Source of the DNA: Acanthosepion lycidas
Taxonomy: Eukaryota; Mollusca; Cephalopoda; Sepiida; Sepiidae
Assembly (NCBI GenBank): GCA_963932145.1
Contig: OZ010578.1
Span: 23,170,827-23,234,826 of the forward strand
DNA length: 64,000 nt
Reading direction: 5' to 3'
The position numbers and the translations under genes were made by a program. This document shows positions 30,701-42,094 of this stretch, piece by piece (within the stretch, counting starts at the first letter, position 1; the number at the start of each line of letters is the position of its first letter). The notes under the pieces are model-generated. The model ran no database searches and was not told where the DNA came from. It was given only the letters and a program-made list of their open reading frames with translations.

Positions 30701-32335
30701 TATGCGCTTGGAGGGGTGCTGAGAATCTTAAATTTAAATTATTTTTAATATATGTTTTAGGTATGTAGTATAGTCGATTGCATATAGTTTCTTTTCTTTT
30801 TGTTTATTTTTAGGTTAGAATTTGTTGCAAAACGCATCGCGTTCAAAGCTGAATATTTTACCTGACAAAAATATTACCCCAGATTTATAGAGATTTCTGA
30901 TTTCTACAAGATTCATTGGGACAAATTTAAACACGCATGATTTGAGTCAAAACATAAAATAAGTATCAGCATTTGTGCGAAAATAAAAAAAAGCAAATTA
31001 ATCAAAACTTTTGGTATTTTTCCTACTAAATTTCATTAAGATTTTCGTTATACAGGTTGCGGCAGAAATATGCCACACATTAGAAAAGTTGACAAATAAA
31101 CCACGTAACTGCTATTGAAAATGATTTTGCTTTTTTTCAATGAAAGGAATGCAGTTTTTATTCGTTTCATTTTTTTAAAAAAATGACCTCCTCAAAATGG
31201 TGGCATCTATTTAACCTATATAAACTATTGCTTTGAAATTCTCAAACCATAGCAGTATCGATTTTCTATTCAGAATATCACCATTCTACAAGAACAAGTA
31301 ACATGAAATGAGCAAGCAAAGCTCTCTGTGGTGCAATTACAGATTCACAAGTTAAAAAAAACGTTTCAACAGTAAATGCATCATATGCACCGATCCAAGC
31401 CATTATGGCAAGTGATGTATCTGAAAAAAGATGGTATGACATTCGGTAGAAGAAGACACGATTGACACTTGCCTATGTTCATCAGCACCACACAGTTAAC
31501 AGTTTAAAATGTGTGTTGTATTTCTACTGCACGTAAAGTACAAGTAAAGTGAATTTACTCCGTACTTGAGAGAGCCATCATCTTCCCCAGCTTGCACCTA
31601 TAGCGGAAATCGTACTCCAAGCTGGGTTCTTTATTTCTTGATAAAGGAAAAGAAAATCTCGCAATTAATAGCCAGACTTAAAAAAAGTTCCCTTAGGCCG
31701 TATATATCCCAACGTTGCCCGCTGAGATACACATGTTGCACCCAAAGACTCGGCAATCAGCAACGGGTTGCATCTGGACCGTATGAGAAATGAGATGTTA
31801 TATGATCATCTGCCCTTGGCAATTTAAGGATAGCCAATCTGCTCACAACTTCTGGTTGGCGTACTTTTCTACCTTTTTTGAACAACTCACTACTCTTACT
31901 ACAACCTTCCGAATGATCACATTCTGAACGGGTCATCTCTAAACCGTTATCACCACAAAGTCCGTAGATGGCTGGAACATCAACTCACCTTTCAGCAGAT
32001 AAGTTTGGTCGCAGAAACCATTACGTTTGCAAAGACCCATTTGTAATGTTGATTAATATATCTTTTACAAATCATAAGTTAGTTGCGTTCTAACCTTTTA
32101 TTATTACTACGTCTGCATCTGTCAGGTTGGAATCTCATATGAGGCCAACTCAGTTCCTCATAACAGATTGGATCCTGTAAACTTGGTTTGCAACCAGTTT
32201 ATTTTAGAAAAAAGGTGCAGTCTACTGCGGAAAAAAGCTTTTGGTCAAATTGTCATGAATGGAAAGTAACATGATCGCACAAGACTTAAATGAGGGACTA
32301 TGAAAGAAAATAACGTATTCTAATACCAACAATAG
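30700..32335. other. Largely unclassified; possible transposon end at 31053
   Basis: ACAGGTTGCGGCAGAAATAT at 31053 looks like a Tc1/mariner-type terminus after TA, but no second end or transposase was found. The open frame at 31566-31793 has no recognised domain. Confidence 0.35.
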
Positions 32336-32376
32336 ATATGCATGTGTGCCTATCTCTCTCTCCTCTCTCTTTCTAA

Positions 32377-32385
<9 letters not shown>

Positions 32386-32427
<42 letters not shown>
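32386..32427. repeat. (TA)n microsatellite
   Basis: TA tract preceded by CT-rich DNA at 32350-32372. Confidence 0.95.
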
Positions 32428-32428
<1 letters not shown>

Positions 32429-32429
32429 A

Positions 32430-33215
32430 TAACAAAAATGAAATTGTTAGAAAAATCTGTACAAAAACATGTGTATTGAAAATAAGATTTTGAAATAAAA
32501 GTACATAATATTTATATTTATTTATATGTAAAATTTATCATACATGTATTTTTACAAAGAAATGTTAAAATTCAAATTGTGTTACTTACAAGTGTGGTTT
32601 CTTTAACAAAATGTTTTCCTTTTTTACTTTAAATTGTTTTACTTTTTGTTCAACCGGTTTCGCTTTTAGCTTTTCAAAAAGTTAGCAACTGTTTATTTTT
32701 TCACCTGTTGACGTTTATGTTTTAAACAAATGAAAGAATCAAAGGTCGTAACTGGCTTTATATGTCGCTTATAGTAAGGAAAATCTGTAGAATTTAATTT
32801 GAGGGACGTGCCTCTGGTTTATTCAAAATAGATTATACCATATTTTCCTTACGATAAGCTACATAAAAATTCATATATATATATTTTAATTTATTTTGAT
32901 TACTTTTCCACATTACATTAAACAAGATATCTTTCTCTATAAGGGATCGTATATTGAAGTGTGTTAAAACAAAACGCATAAAATTTTCATTTGGACGCTA
33001 TATACAACGTCACCTTGATTGATTTGAAATTGGTTCCATCAAGCATGAAAAGGCGTTAGTTAAAGCAAAACAGTTGCATAACAACACCCGGAGCAATTCT
33101 TGAAAATGGATGTGGTAACATTCGAAAGTACCCGGAAAGAAAGTAATATAAAATAAAATAAATACGAACTTTGACAAATTTACTGATAACATAAAACAAA
33201 CAATCCGGAAATTTG

Positions 33216-33220
<5 letters not shown>
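32430..33220. other. No clear feature; weak hairpin near 32760-32870
   Basis: TATATGTCGCTTATAGTAAGG (32759) and CCTTACGATAAGCTACATA (32845) are imperfect inverted copies about 65 bp apart. Otherwise AT-rich and unrecognised. Confidence 0.4.

Positions 33221-33221
<1 letters not shown>

Positions 33222-33273
<52 letters not shown>
33222..33273. repeat. (TA)n microsatellite
   Basis: Pure TA tract at the 5' border of repeat I. Confidence 0.95.
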
Positions 33274-33274
<1 letters not shown>

Positions 33275-33277
<3 letters not shown>

Positions 33278-33635
33278 TTTATTTAAAAATATGATTCCAA
33301 CACGCTACATAAGAGGTCTCATGTTTCAAAACAAGAGCCGAAAACTTCAAAATAATATTTGAATTAACTTGAGTTAAAGTAGGCTCTGTTCCATCTTCAA
33401 GCGAAATTTTTTGGGAATGACTTATTTCTGAAGTTTACGAGTTTTAATAGTATGGTCAGAATTGAAATCAAACATTTCCATGGTAACATCAAGGGCGGAT
33501 TGTTTGGAATCGGCAGGGGTGAGGTGTTAATAATTTGTATCAGTATAGAGTTACTTTCATAGATGTCGGGTCACGGTAAGGTGGGTGTGGCTAAACTTTA
33601 CGACGGAGGAAGTTTTCGCATAGTCTGGCTTGAGC

Positions 33636-33640
<5 letters not shown>
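33275..33640 (+). mobile_element. Dispersed repeat I, copy 1
   Basis: Highly similar over about 360 bp to 56048-56412, same orientation: AATATGATTCCAACACGCTA, GTTTCAAAACAAGA.CCGAAAA, CTCTGTTCCATCTTCAAGCG, TTTCCATGGTAAC and AGTCTGG at the end. This copy continues straight into (TA)n. Class unknown. Confidence 0.82.

Positions 33641-33728
<88 letters not shown>
33641..33728. repeat. (TA)n microsatellite
   Basis: About 88 bp of TA between repeat I and a tRNA-derived SINE. Confidence 0.97.
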
Positions 33729-33732
<4 letters not shown>

Positions 33733-33957
33733 AATCGATCTTGCTAACAGAACGATCCTCATCGGTAAAGGCACATCTAGCTATATGACGGTTACGTATA
33801 GGACACAGGTTCGATGCCTGTCGAAGGACGCATATTTTCTATGAAAATTTCTCGGACATTCAGGCCGGTAAATGTCGTTAATACTGTTTATTATGAACAG
33901 AGCATTTACTTAAATATTTGTTTCTTTAGAAAAAACGTATAAACATAAAAATGTCTT

Positions 33958-33958
<1 letters not shown>
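33729..33958 (+). mobile_element. tRNA-derived SINE, family T, copy 1
   Basis: ACACAGGTTCGATGCCTGT at about 33806 is a full B box inside a five-pair T-stem. The A box region is TAAAGGCACATCTAGC. The tail GAAAATTTCTCGGACATTCA, GGTAAATGT, AATACTGTTTATTATGAACA and AACATAAAAATGTCTTAA matches the palindromic copies at 37845-38116. It ends at a TA tract. Confidence 0.8.

Positions 33959-34017
<59 letters not shown>
33959..34017. repeat. (TA)n microsatellite
   Basis: Pure TA tract. Confidence 0.96.
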
Positions 34018-34020
<3 letters not shown>

Positions 34021-34029
34021 CAAATAATT

Positions 34030-34359
34030 ATACTTGGTTGTTAAAAAACACGGATGCAATAATTAGCGAGTATATCAAAACAAATTGGTATCTGAAGAAA
34101 AAAAAGAAAGAACTAGAAACATCCGAACAGGGCGAAAAAAAATCGTCCAGTGCCTTAAATTTTCAGTCCAAAGAAAAAAAAACACATTGAGTAACTAATA
34201 TAAAACGTAAAGTGCACAATACGTTAAATAGAGCAAAGATAAATAAAATAAATCCTAAAGAGCCAGGAACTGCCTCCGTAGGTTTCACCTAAATGGATGT
34301 TCAGGATAAACTGACTCCATTTAGGTGAAATATAGGTAGGTAGTTTCTGGCTCTTTAGG

Positions 34360-34365
<6 letters not shown>
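34030..34365 (+). mobile_element. Fold-back element, family K, copy 2
   Basis: Same body as 20430-20640 (AAAAAAGAAAGAACTAGAAAC, GAAAAAAAATCG, AGTCCAAAGAAAAAAAA). 3' inverted repeat: arm 34251-34297 (AATCCTAAAGAGCCAGGAAC onward) and arm 34316-34361. It runs into (TA)n at 34365-34399. Confidence 0.75.
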
Positions 34366-34403
<38 letters not shown>

Positions 34404-34614
34404 CATGTATATAAAGAAGGGGTCCGTGATGTAATTGATCTTGAGCTGGAATCTCAACGTGGCTTTCCTTTATCTTTTCTACAAATATTTTGACAGCGCT
34501 TGTTCTGTTGAACTTTTTTTCCCTTAGTAAATCGACGACATGAATTTAACTGTGCTATCAAATTTGCAACTAGGTTTCGTTGTTTTACTATTGAACTAAC
34601 TAGATTCAACCTTC

Positions 34615-34855
34615 ACTTGTATTCTAACAGTTACTTTTTCGCACTTCTCACCTGTGGAACTCCCTTCCGAATTCTTGCTTCCTGCCACCTGCGATCTTCA
34701 AAAATTTAAATCCAACGTCAATCACTATATTCTGTCTTCCCGAACCCTGTTCCTTTATTGCCCTTTCCTCATATATTTATAGATATATATCCTTCTCCCT
34801 GTGTACTAGTTGCATTATCGCATTGCGAATATTGTGAAATAATAAAAAAAATATT
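34615..34855 (+). mobile_element. LINE-B 3' end
   Basis: Plus-strand frames give YFFALLTCGTPFRILA and LWNSLPNSCFLPPAIF, then TSITIF. LWNSLP.SCF with the following block is the LINE-B C-terminus seen at 24730-24860 on the other strand. The nucleotide end TAGTTGCATTATCGCATTGC also matches. Confidence 0.7.
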
Positions 34856-34859
34856 TATA

Positions 34860-35863
34860 TGTAATTATATTCACGAAATATGAAAGAAGGCAATCGCTTT
34901 AAGCAATTTTTCATATTGGAACGTGTATCGTATATTAATCGATCTTCATAATTTATATTAAAATGAAATCACACGTTTCTTGACGTTTAAACCCAATACT
35001 GTTTTTAAGGTCAACAGACAAAGAAACAATTTTAGATTTTATTTGTGTGAGGAACAAATAGTAAAATGAGAATAAAAAGATAATTTCCAAAGTTTTATTT
35101 CATTTTTTATAACAACCTTTTATTACCCTTGAGGTACCCACGCAGAAGAGCCACGAAGTTTCTATTTTAATGTGAACGCCTCCACAAAAATTCCACTGCT
35201 TTGCTCGAAAGTTTCTAAAACAGATGTTATTGAAACTTTTAACGCCGGTAGCGAAACGCTTAGAAAGAAGACAATGGATTTAAATTAATTAGAAAATATT
35301 TTCCAGCTGCATCCATGCATGTTTCTTTATAAAAAAAAAAAAAATTGAAGAAGACAATTGTTCGGAGGTTCGCGAATAGTTATTGGTTTTAAAAATTGAT
35401 TTCAGATAAAAGTTCCTAGACGATGTATGCGGCTTTTAGAGAATCGATTACTATTCAATATCAATGAATGCATTTTCGGAGGGTGGAATCCTCAACAAAA
35501 GGAGGAATACAATACAGGCTTTCGAATTTCTACTTCGACCATTACTAAGACAAGCGAGTCGTTACACTTTCATGGTTATTAAGGATATTTTACAGTTTGG
35601 AAAGTAATGACATTTTCCCCGGCTATGAATCGAATCGACCAACCAAGAAACAAGCAAGTTTTAATGGTAGGAAATTCCATCTAAAATTTTTTAGCATTTC
35701 TTCTATTAGAGTTTTCGAAAGTAACCACGTATTTCGCGCCTGTGAATTATAAGTCTTCAGTCTCCATGAAGATTAGTAATAAACGGTGTGTTAAATTATT
35801 TTGTCATCAATTCTATTTGGATGAACGAAAAATAATTACTACGTATTTCAACGCAACAAATCA

Positions 35864-35865
<2 letters not shown>
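34860..35865. other. No recognisable feature
   Basis: AT-rich; no gene, repeat or tandem structure recognised. Confidence 0.55.

Positions 35866-35869
<4 letters not shown>

Positions 35870-35916
<47 letters not shown>
35870..35916. repeat. (TA)n microsatellite
   Basis: Pure TA tract at the CTAGCAG end of repeat F copy 2. Confidence 0.95.
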
Positions 35917-36641
35917 TAGCAGCATTGCCCGTGCTTGATTCAAAAATCGTACGCCTCATACAGCAATCGCTATAACTTGACTTAAAATATTTTTGCCCTT
36001 CCTTGCCTTGAAAAGAGTGCCCTTTCCCGTGCTGATGTTGCTACATGCCTTACGTCTTGCCTATGTCACACTGCGAATTTTTTCGAAGCTCTATACTAAA
36101 CATTAAATTTGTTACGAAAAAAGAACTAAACAAAATGAACGCAAAACGATCAGCTTTAAAAAAGGACTCGTAACTGGAAAAACCGAATGAAAAAAGAACT
36201 TTAACAAGAAATACTTTTTCACACCCAACCCGGTTCTGCGGAATCAGAATCAACGTTGAGTTTAAGCAAGCAAATGAGCCAATTGGAGTAAAGTTCCATG
36301 CAGATTTAAATTTTCCCACTTGTGACGAATGCAGCTATCGATTTTTTTGCATGCTAGCATGCTAATTAACATTCGTGTCAGTCAGCTGCTGGCTCTCATG
36401 CTGGCCAATAGAATCTTCCTGCCTATTCGTGGCAGCCAGCTATTGGCTCTCACTCTGGCCAGTAAAAAATGGCTGCAAACTACATGAAAACTGCCGTAGA
36501 AGCATGAAAAATCGATTATTTTCACTATCGATGGAAGTTGGGAAATGCAAATGCAAAGTCGGTCTTGTCCTTCCCGCTAACTTGGAGCATGTGCATGTAA
36601 ATTTTGGTGCAAATCCGTCGAAATTTGTGTCCGTGCATTCG

Positions 36642-36685
<44 letters not shown>

Positions 36686-36690
36686 CCTGC
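35917..36690 (-). mobile_element. Dispersed repeat F, copy 2
   Basis: Inverted relative to 6102-6866 with the same termini: GCTAG next to (TA)n on one side, (CA)n (36645-36684) on the other. The CA tract matches the GT/GCGC stretch at 6110-6135 in copy 1, so the microsatellite is part of the element. The two copies differ by scattered substitutions and short indels. Confidence 0.75.
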
Positions 36691-36910
36691 CTTTTATAGA
36701 TAGATAGATATGTGTGTGTGTAAATATTATAGTTAGATGTGAGAGTCCATCATATATAAAATAGGGAGTTACTTTTCAGTCACACTGTATATAGAGGAAA
36801 ATAACCGTTGCAGCACCAAGCTGAATGGTAAGAAACTGCACCTAAATGTACTGGATTCGACTGGAATCCGAGCCCTCAGTCCGAGCCGCTACCTTCTGTT
36901 CTTATATATA

Positions 36911-37518
36911 CCGGATGCAGCAGCAAAATTGTCCAAATCGTTTAACAAAAGAATTTTTCATCCCACAAAATATTTAATATAAAAAGACACTGAACGAATT
37001 GAGTTTATTTTTCCAGGTTTTCAGATAAGATACTGAAAAACCTTTTGAATTATTCAGCTAGTGAGAGAACTGGTTAAAATCGTTTTGTGTCAGCCCCACT
37101 ATGTCTTCTCAATTGAGCAATGGCGAGAGGAAATAATCATTCAGGCCTTTGAGAATGGTACCAACATTCATAGTCCGGCTTCTATCTTCAAATTCCATTC
37201 AAGAACCATCAAGAGAATGGTGAATAAGTTTTAAAAAGAGGGAACAATAGGAAGGAAAACTGGATGAGGAAGTCACGAAAAGAATCATCATTTCAACTTA
37301 TCGCTAAAGAGATCAATTAGAAAGGATCCAACTCAATGTATAAGACGTTTGTCACGTGAAAGAGGAGTTTCAGTTATGACAGTCTAAAGAGCATTTAAAA
37401 ACGACTTGAAAATGAAATCGTACGTAAAATCTATGACGTATCTTGTTGCTCCACGCCAGAAAGATAAAAGGTTAGAGAGGACAAAGATCATCTTGATTAA
37501 ATTGCAAAATGATACTGG

Positions 37519-37572
<54 letters not shown>

Positions 37573-37806
37573 CAAATTTTAGCTAAGATTAATTAATGAT
37601 CAACATGTCATTTTTGCTTTTGATCGATTTCGTCATAATTCTTCTGTTAAGATCGGAGAGTAATTGTACATTCTTACTGTTCAAAGTAAAGTCGAATAGT
37701 GTTATAAAAACGTCTGAGAATTCAAGTAAGATATATTTAATCCTTTCTAAGATACAACTGTTCAAAGCTTAATCTAACAATTGGACAATTTTGATGTTAC
37801 TCTCGC
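36911..37806 (+). mobile_element. Tc1/mariner element M, internally deleted, copy 1
   Basis: Ends CCGGATGCAGCAGCAAAATT and, inverted, about GCGAGAGTAACATCAAAATT, preceded by TA. After about 190 bp comes a transposase N-terminus: MSSQLSNGERK, IIIQAFENGTNIHSPASIF, FHSRTIKRMVNK (helix-turn-helix), then RGVSVMTV and KNDLKMKSY. The catalytic domain is absent. A TA tract (37523-37571) sits at the deletion point, where copy 2 at 61552 has unexpanded AT-rich sequence. Confidence 0.85.
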
Positions 37807-37844
37807 AATATATATATATATATATGTGTGTGTTTGTGTGTGTT

Positions 37845-38116
37845 TTAAGACATTTTTTATGTTTATACGTTCTTTTTATAGATACAAATATTTAAGTAAA
37901 TGCTCTGTTTATAATAAACAGTATTAATATTTACCGGCTTGATTGTTCGAGAAATTTTCATAGGTTCGATTCCAGTCGGAGGACGAATATTTTCTATGAA
38001 AATTTCTTGGGCATTCAGGGCGGTAAATGTTGTTTAATACTGTTTATTATAAATAGAGCATTTGCTTAAATATTTGTATCTATAAAAAGAACATATAAAC
38101 ATAAAAAATGTCTTAA
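37845..38116. mobile_element. Palindromic tRNA-derived SINE pair, family T
   Basis: Left arm 37845-37962 (minus) and right arm 37993-38116 (plus) are inverted copies of the family T tail (TTAAGACATTTTTTATGTTT at the outer left and its complement at the outer right). The loop of about 30 bp holds the B box GGTTCGATTCC. So the tRNA part has shrunk to the B box while the tail is mirrored. Confidence 0.85.
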
Positions 38117-38330
38117 AAAATAATTGTCGGACTTTGTCCATTTCATAATATATGTATGTATGTGTGAGTGTCCATGTGTGAATTTACAATGATTTATGTA
38201 TGTTCCTATGCGCTAATGTGCAGAAAAGCGTCTGTGTGCGCGTGTACTTGCGTATATGTAGGTTTGCAATTTTAATCAGTGACGGTGGAGGAGGCCGAAT
38301 CTCTAAAATAAATTTAATAATCTCTCAAGC

Positions 38331-38335
<5 letters not shown>

Positions 38336-38371
<36 letters not shown>
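38336..38371. repeat. (TA)n microsatellite
   Basis: Pure TA tract before a tRNA-like SINE fragment. Confidence 0.95.
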
Positions 38372-38374
<3 letters not shown>

Positions 38375-38384
38375 TTTATATACA

Positions 38385-38600
38385 TAGATTTTTCTCCGGA
38401 ATTCAAACTTATGATTCGGGCTTCACATGACCACCATTCTAACCCTCTGGGGAAGGAAAGCCAAAAGACGAGACGCCTATAAACAGTGTTGCATCCCTTG
38501 TCGATGCATAGCCGAGAGTTCAAGCTTACGATCACCTGCTTAACCCGACTCCCAGCAGATGTGACCATTGTGCATTGTATACTCGCTTCGCACAGTTTTA
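38385..38600 (-). mobile_element. tRNA-derived SINE fragment
   Basis: Minus strand: GAGGGTTAGAATGGTGGTCA (A box region) and AAGTTTGAATTCCGGAG (B box). The rest (38460-38600) is unassigned. The minus-strand open frame 38371-38568 has no domain. Confidence 0.5.
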
Positions 38601-38944
38601 GTTGAATCGTCAGAGGGTCATGTCATCTTTTAACTGAATGAATATCGCAATTTACCCGTAAGTGACGTCTTTGTACTATTCAATAACCTCAAATGATGAT
38701 CTGCACACTTTATTTCGATGACGCTGCTGATCTCTCCGCACTGTCCCCTATTTTCTAAACTTAAATGCCCAGAGAAGATGATTAGCAACAATTCAAGTTT
38801 CTACAAACGGCAACCCGCGATGCTTAGAAAATTGTCACAACAAGATTTCACCTTTCAGCACTTAATATTCTTGCACATGTATTGATGTAAATAGTGACGA
38901 AAGAAGCCTAAAACTAAATTAAAACTGAAGACGGATTCCCAAAT

Positions 38945-38998
38945 AATATTATCATCTCCCACTCTTTCTCTTTTTCTCTCTGTCTTTCGCTCTCTCTT

Positions 38999-39094
<96 letters not shown>
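38945..39094. repeat. (CT)n(TA)n(GT)n compound microsatellite
   Basis: CT-rich run 38960-39030, TA 39031-39073, GT to 39093. Confidence 0.95.
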
Positions 39095-39394
39095 GTGTTA
39101 AATATAGCAGACAATGAATGTCTATGTTTGATCATGAGCCGTTCTAAACTACGTATGGCTGCGTTAATCTAGAGTGAAAATAAAGATAAAAAAATGTCAT
39201 CATCTTTGATGAGGCATATCTTTGTTTAAATGTCCGTATAACCTCTCTGAAGATGGCTCATATGTTCCGAATGCTTAGGAACAGCTTAATAAAAAAAAAA
39301 TAACAAATGGACATTTTTTTCTTCATTTTCTATATATGTTTAAATAATGATCTGCTGCCCCAATACAATATATATATATATATTTGTTCCTGAT

Positions 39395-39512
39395 AAAATT
39401 CTACATCCTACGAATACCCACAGACACACAGATACATACACACATATATATATGTATATATATACACATGTATGTATGTGTATGTGTGTTTTCGTAGGAT
39501 GTAGAGTTGTAA
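39395..39512. repeat. Fold-back around a simple repeat
   Basis: TTCTACATCCTACGAA (39400) and TTCGTAGGATGTAGAG (39490) are inverted, enclosing CACA/TATA/TGTG simple sequence that is itself nearly self-complementary. Confidence 0.7.
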
Positions 39513-39689
39513 CAAGAACAAAAGTGGAGATAATAGGACAAAGTGGAAAGGTTTATAAACGACGTATTTCCTCGACGTGTGTCTTCAGGTCTGGATGAAA
39601 GACAAATCTCTACGTATAAAATGCGTTTGAATTTTTGAGGATAAGAGGGGCCCAATCTCACTAAGGGAATATTACCTGAAATAAACCGC

Positions 39690-40040
39690 GATGCATATTA
39701 TTGATAGCACTTTCACGCACACCTGGCACACCCACAAAATTCAAACATCCATCTCTGACATTTCAAAACTTATATATTCACTTTTCTGCTGTAAATTCAA
39801 AAAAGGGAATTATGTTGGAGAGACAGGCACGGAATTCCGTCTTCGGTTTAATAAACATAAAAAAAATATCAAAGATAACAACACTTTCCCTATCGTTTCA
39901 CACTTCAACGAACCGTTGCATAGCATTGATGACATTGGATACATGCTTTTTGCGTCTTCATTTAATAACTGACAAGAGAGACGCAGATCGGAGTTAAAAT
40001 ATATTTTCAAAATAAAATGACATTAAATGATTAAACAGGA
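39690..40040 (+). mobile_element. GIY-YIG endonuclease fragment of a Penelope-like element
   Basis: One frame reads CCKFKKGNYVGETGTEFRLR, FNKHKKNIK, then PIVSHFNEPLHSIDDIGYML. This is the GIY-YIG fold: the (K)YVG(E/Q)TG strand-helix entry, the catalytic Arg of FRLRF.KHK, and the downstream HF block. In animal Penelope-like elements this nuclease nicks DNA for priming. RSELKYIFKI follows in another frame. The first Tyr motif is replaced by FCCK. Only the nuclease end is present. An arthropod-type host GIY-YIG gene is less likely, given the surroundings. Confidence 0.75.
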
Positions 40041-40260
40041 ATCTGATTTTATTCAGAGAACATAGCTGCCAAAGGGAGCCTTCTAAACAACATCAACATT
40101 CTTCGGAAGAGTCAGTTCCACTTCATTATTTATTCCTTGTCTAGTTGAATAAGGACACAGGGGTGTCCGAATATACCGACTTTTAAATCTTTCTTCGTGT
40201 CTCAATTTACACAAAAGGCTAACATATAATAAATAATATCAATACTCAAGTTTAATTAAC

Positions 40261-40915
40261 CGGCCTAAATATATATATCGCCGTGGGCTCCCAGTCGTGT
40301 CCGAGTATCAGGTTCTGTCAATTTTTTAAGTCCTATCTTCACTGACATGACTTGCGAAGCCCAGTCGGTGGTGGAATAGTCACGGACAGTACTCAGAGAG
40401 GAGGCTAGGGGGAGGACGGGGTCGTTCACAGCGCTCTCTTCTCCTTCGTCGCCTTGCCTCTTCATTCTCCCTCCTCCTTTCCTCGAAGTCCGCGATGCCA
40501 TCGCGTATTGATCTCCTCCACATCGTTCGGTCCCTGGCAGTTTCTTCCCACGAGGACGAGCTGATGTTGGTAAGTGTCAGGGTGCGCTTTTGTTGGTCTT
40601 TCTAGCGCATTTTGGGTGCTCCTCGTCATCTGGTTCCAATGGCCAGCTCGCCATAGAGAATTTTCTTGGGGAACCTGGAAGGATCCATCCTGTGGACGTA
40701 TCCTGCCCAGCGGAGCCGGATGGTAGATGATAGTGGCCTCGACGCTGCTCACTGAGGCTATGGCCAGCACTTCTGTGTTGGTGGTGTAGCTCTCCCAAGA
40801 GGTGTTAAGGATTTGCCTTAGTTTCAGTTGCTAGAAGCGTTCTAGCATTTTTACCTCGATTCTATATAGAGTCCATGTTTCACAAGCGTATAAAAGGGTA
40901 GAGAGGACTAAAGTA
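40261..40915 (-). mobile_element. LINE-C C-terminal fragment
   Basis: Minus strand: RETWTLYRIEVKMLERF, QLKLRQILNTSWESYTTNTE, VLAIASVSSVEA, then RIRPQDGSFQVPQ and PLEPDDEEHPKCARKTNKSA in adjacent frames. It matches the LINE tail with W.LYRRH...LE.FHQR.LR.IL.I.W.D..TN.EVL..A...SIEA. GC-richer than its surroundings, suggesting a younger or differently biased insertion. Open frames at 40462 and 40577 are parts of it. Confidence 0.83.
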
Positions 40916-41046
40916 TATATATACGAAATAACGATATATAATTTTGTATAATTTTATATAACAACAAACAGTATTTAGAAAAATATGACAAACCGGAAAA
41001 CGAATGAAATAATCATACATAGAATCATTATTAAAATATATGCTGC

Positions 41047-41048
<2 letters not shown>

Positions 41049-41092
<44 letters not shown>

Positions 41093-41154
41093 GTATATAT
41101 ATATATATATATATGTGTGTACAGGATATATATATATATATATATATATACTGT

Positions 41155-41185
<31 letters not shown>
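41049..41185. repeat. Complex (TA)n/(GT)n/(CA)n block
   Basis: TA tracts joined by TATGTGTGTACAGG and CTGTACACACACA, which are inverted to each other. Confidence 0.9.
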
Positions 41186-41187
41186 CA

Positions 41188-41300
41188 CAAAGAAATAATC
41201 ACACATAGAATCAATCAGCAATATTAATGCTATTATATATAATATTATAATAGCATTAATATTGCTGATTGATTCTATGTGTGATTATTTCTTTGTATAT
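41188..41300. repeat. Near-perfect 110-bp palindrome
   Basis: ACAAAGAAATAATCACACAT and AGAATCAATCAGCAATATTA are mirrored by their complements, the centre being TATATAATATTATA. Arms are about 50 bp. Part of the arm (AAATAATC..ACATAGAATCA) also occurs at 41008-41028, so it derives from a local repeat. Confidence 0.92.
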
Positions 41301-41329
41301 AAATTATATTCTGCCTAATGTTTTATGTT

Positions 41330-41334
<5 letters not shown>

Positions 41335-41390
<56 letters not shown>
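41335..41390. repeat. (TA)n microsatellite
   Basis: Pure TA tract. Confidence 0.96.
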
Positions 41391-41393
41391 TAT

Positions 41394-41782
41394 ACACGAC
41401 TCTCCCGTCGAATTCGACGTATGAGGCTCAAGCAGATCAGTTCCTAGGAAACCGGCATCCCGACAACAGCACATGAGATTTGATTATAGTGGTGAAGGTT
41501 TCGTGCAGGACCAACCACAATTTTTGACGGGCCGAACAGAGACACCTGTTGCACTACGTGCCACAAGGTCCCCAAACGACCCTCTGCACGTTTTGAATTC
41601 AGAGTTGTCCTTCTAGACTAGTTGCCATGCAAGTCTAAATAACCCAGCCTGTCCTCCTATTTACCCATACCTGGGGGGAGAAGAAAAGTATTAGCACGTA
41701 AGTGAATGTAATGGATTCGGCTGGAATTCAAACTCGGCTCTCCGATTCCTCAATCCAAGCCACTATCGATTACTCCACCTTG

Positions 41783-41785
<3 letters not shown>
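41394..41785 (-). mobile_element. tRNA-derived SINE, family S, copy 2
   Basis: Minus strand: GGTGGAGTAATCGATAGTGG (A box), GAGCCGAGTTTGAATTCCAG (B box), ATTCACTTACGTGCTAATAC (central block), CCAGGTATGGGTAAATAGGA, then TGGGGACCTTGTGGCACGTA and GGTTGGTCCTGCACG. Complete with respect to 15892-16234 and somewhat longer at the 3' end. The 41702 plus-strand frame is a shadow. Confidence 0.84.
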
Positions 41786-41832
<47 letters not shown>

Positions 41833-41866
41833 TCCCTCTAGTCACAAATATTTGACGTACAGTATA

Positions 41867-41912
<46 letters not shown>

Positions 41913-41915
41913 AAT
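41781..41915. repeat. (CT)n and (TA)n microsatellites
   Basis: CT repeat at about 41783-41838, short unique spacer, TA tract at 41870-41911. Confidence 0.95.
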
Positions 41916-42094
41916 GAGTTATGAAGAAAAATAAATTCTGGTATTTTTACTTTTCTGTTGCTTGATTTTATTTGCTTAATCATAATTTTCCAAATACCAC
42001 CTCAATTGAAAGGAACAATTCTTAATGTCGAAAGTACTTCGTAGGCCTACTATAAACACAGGTCAAAAACATTATATTACATGGTCAAACTTTA

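Noticed and set aside
33800-33825. Functional tRNA gene
   Set aside because: The B box and T-stem are good, but no matching acceptor stem or anticodon arm is present; it is a SINE head.
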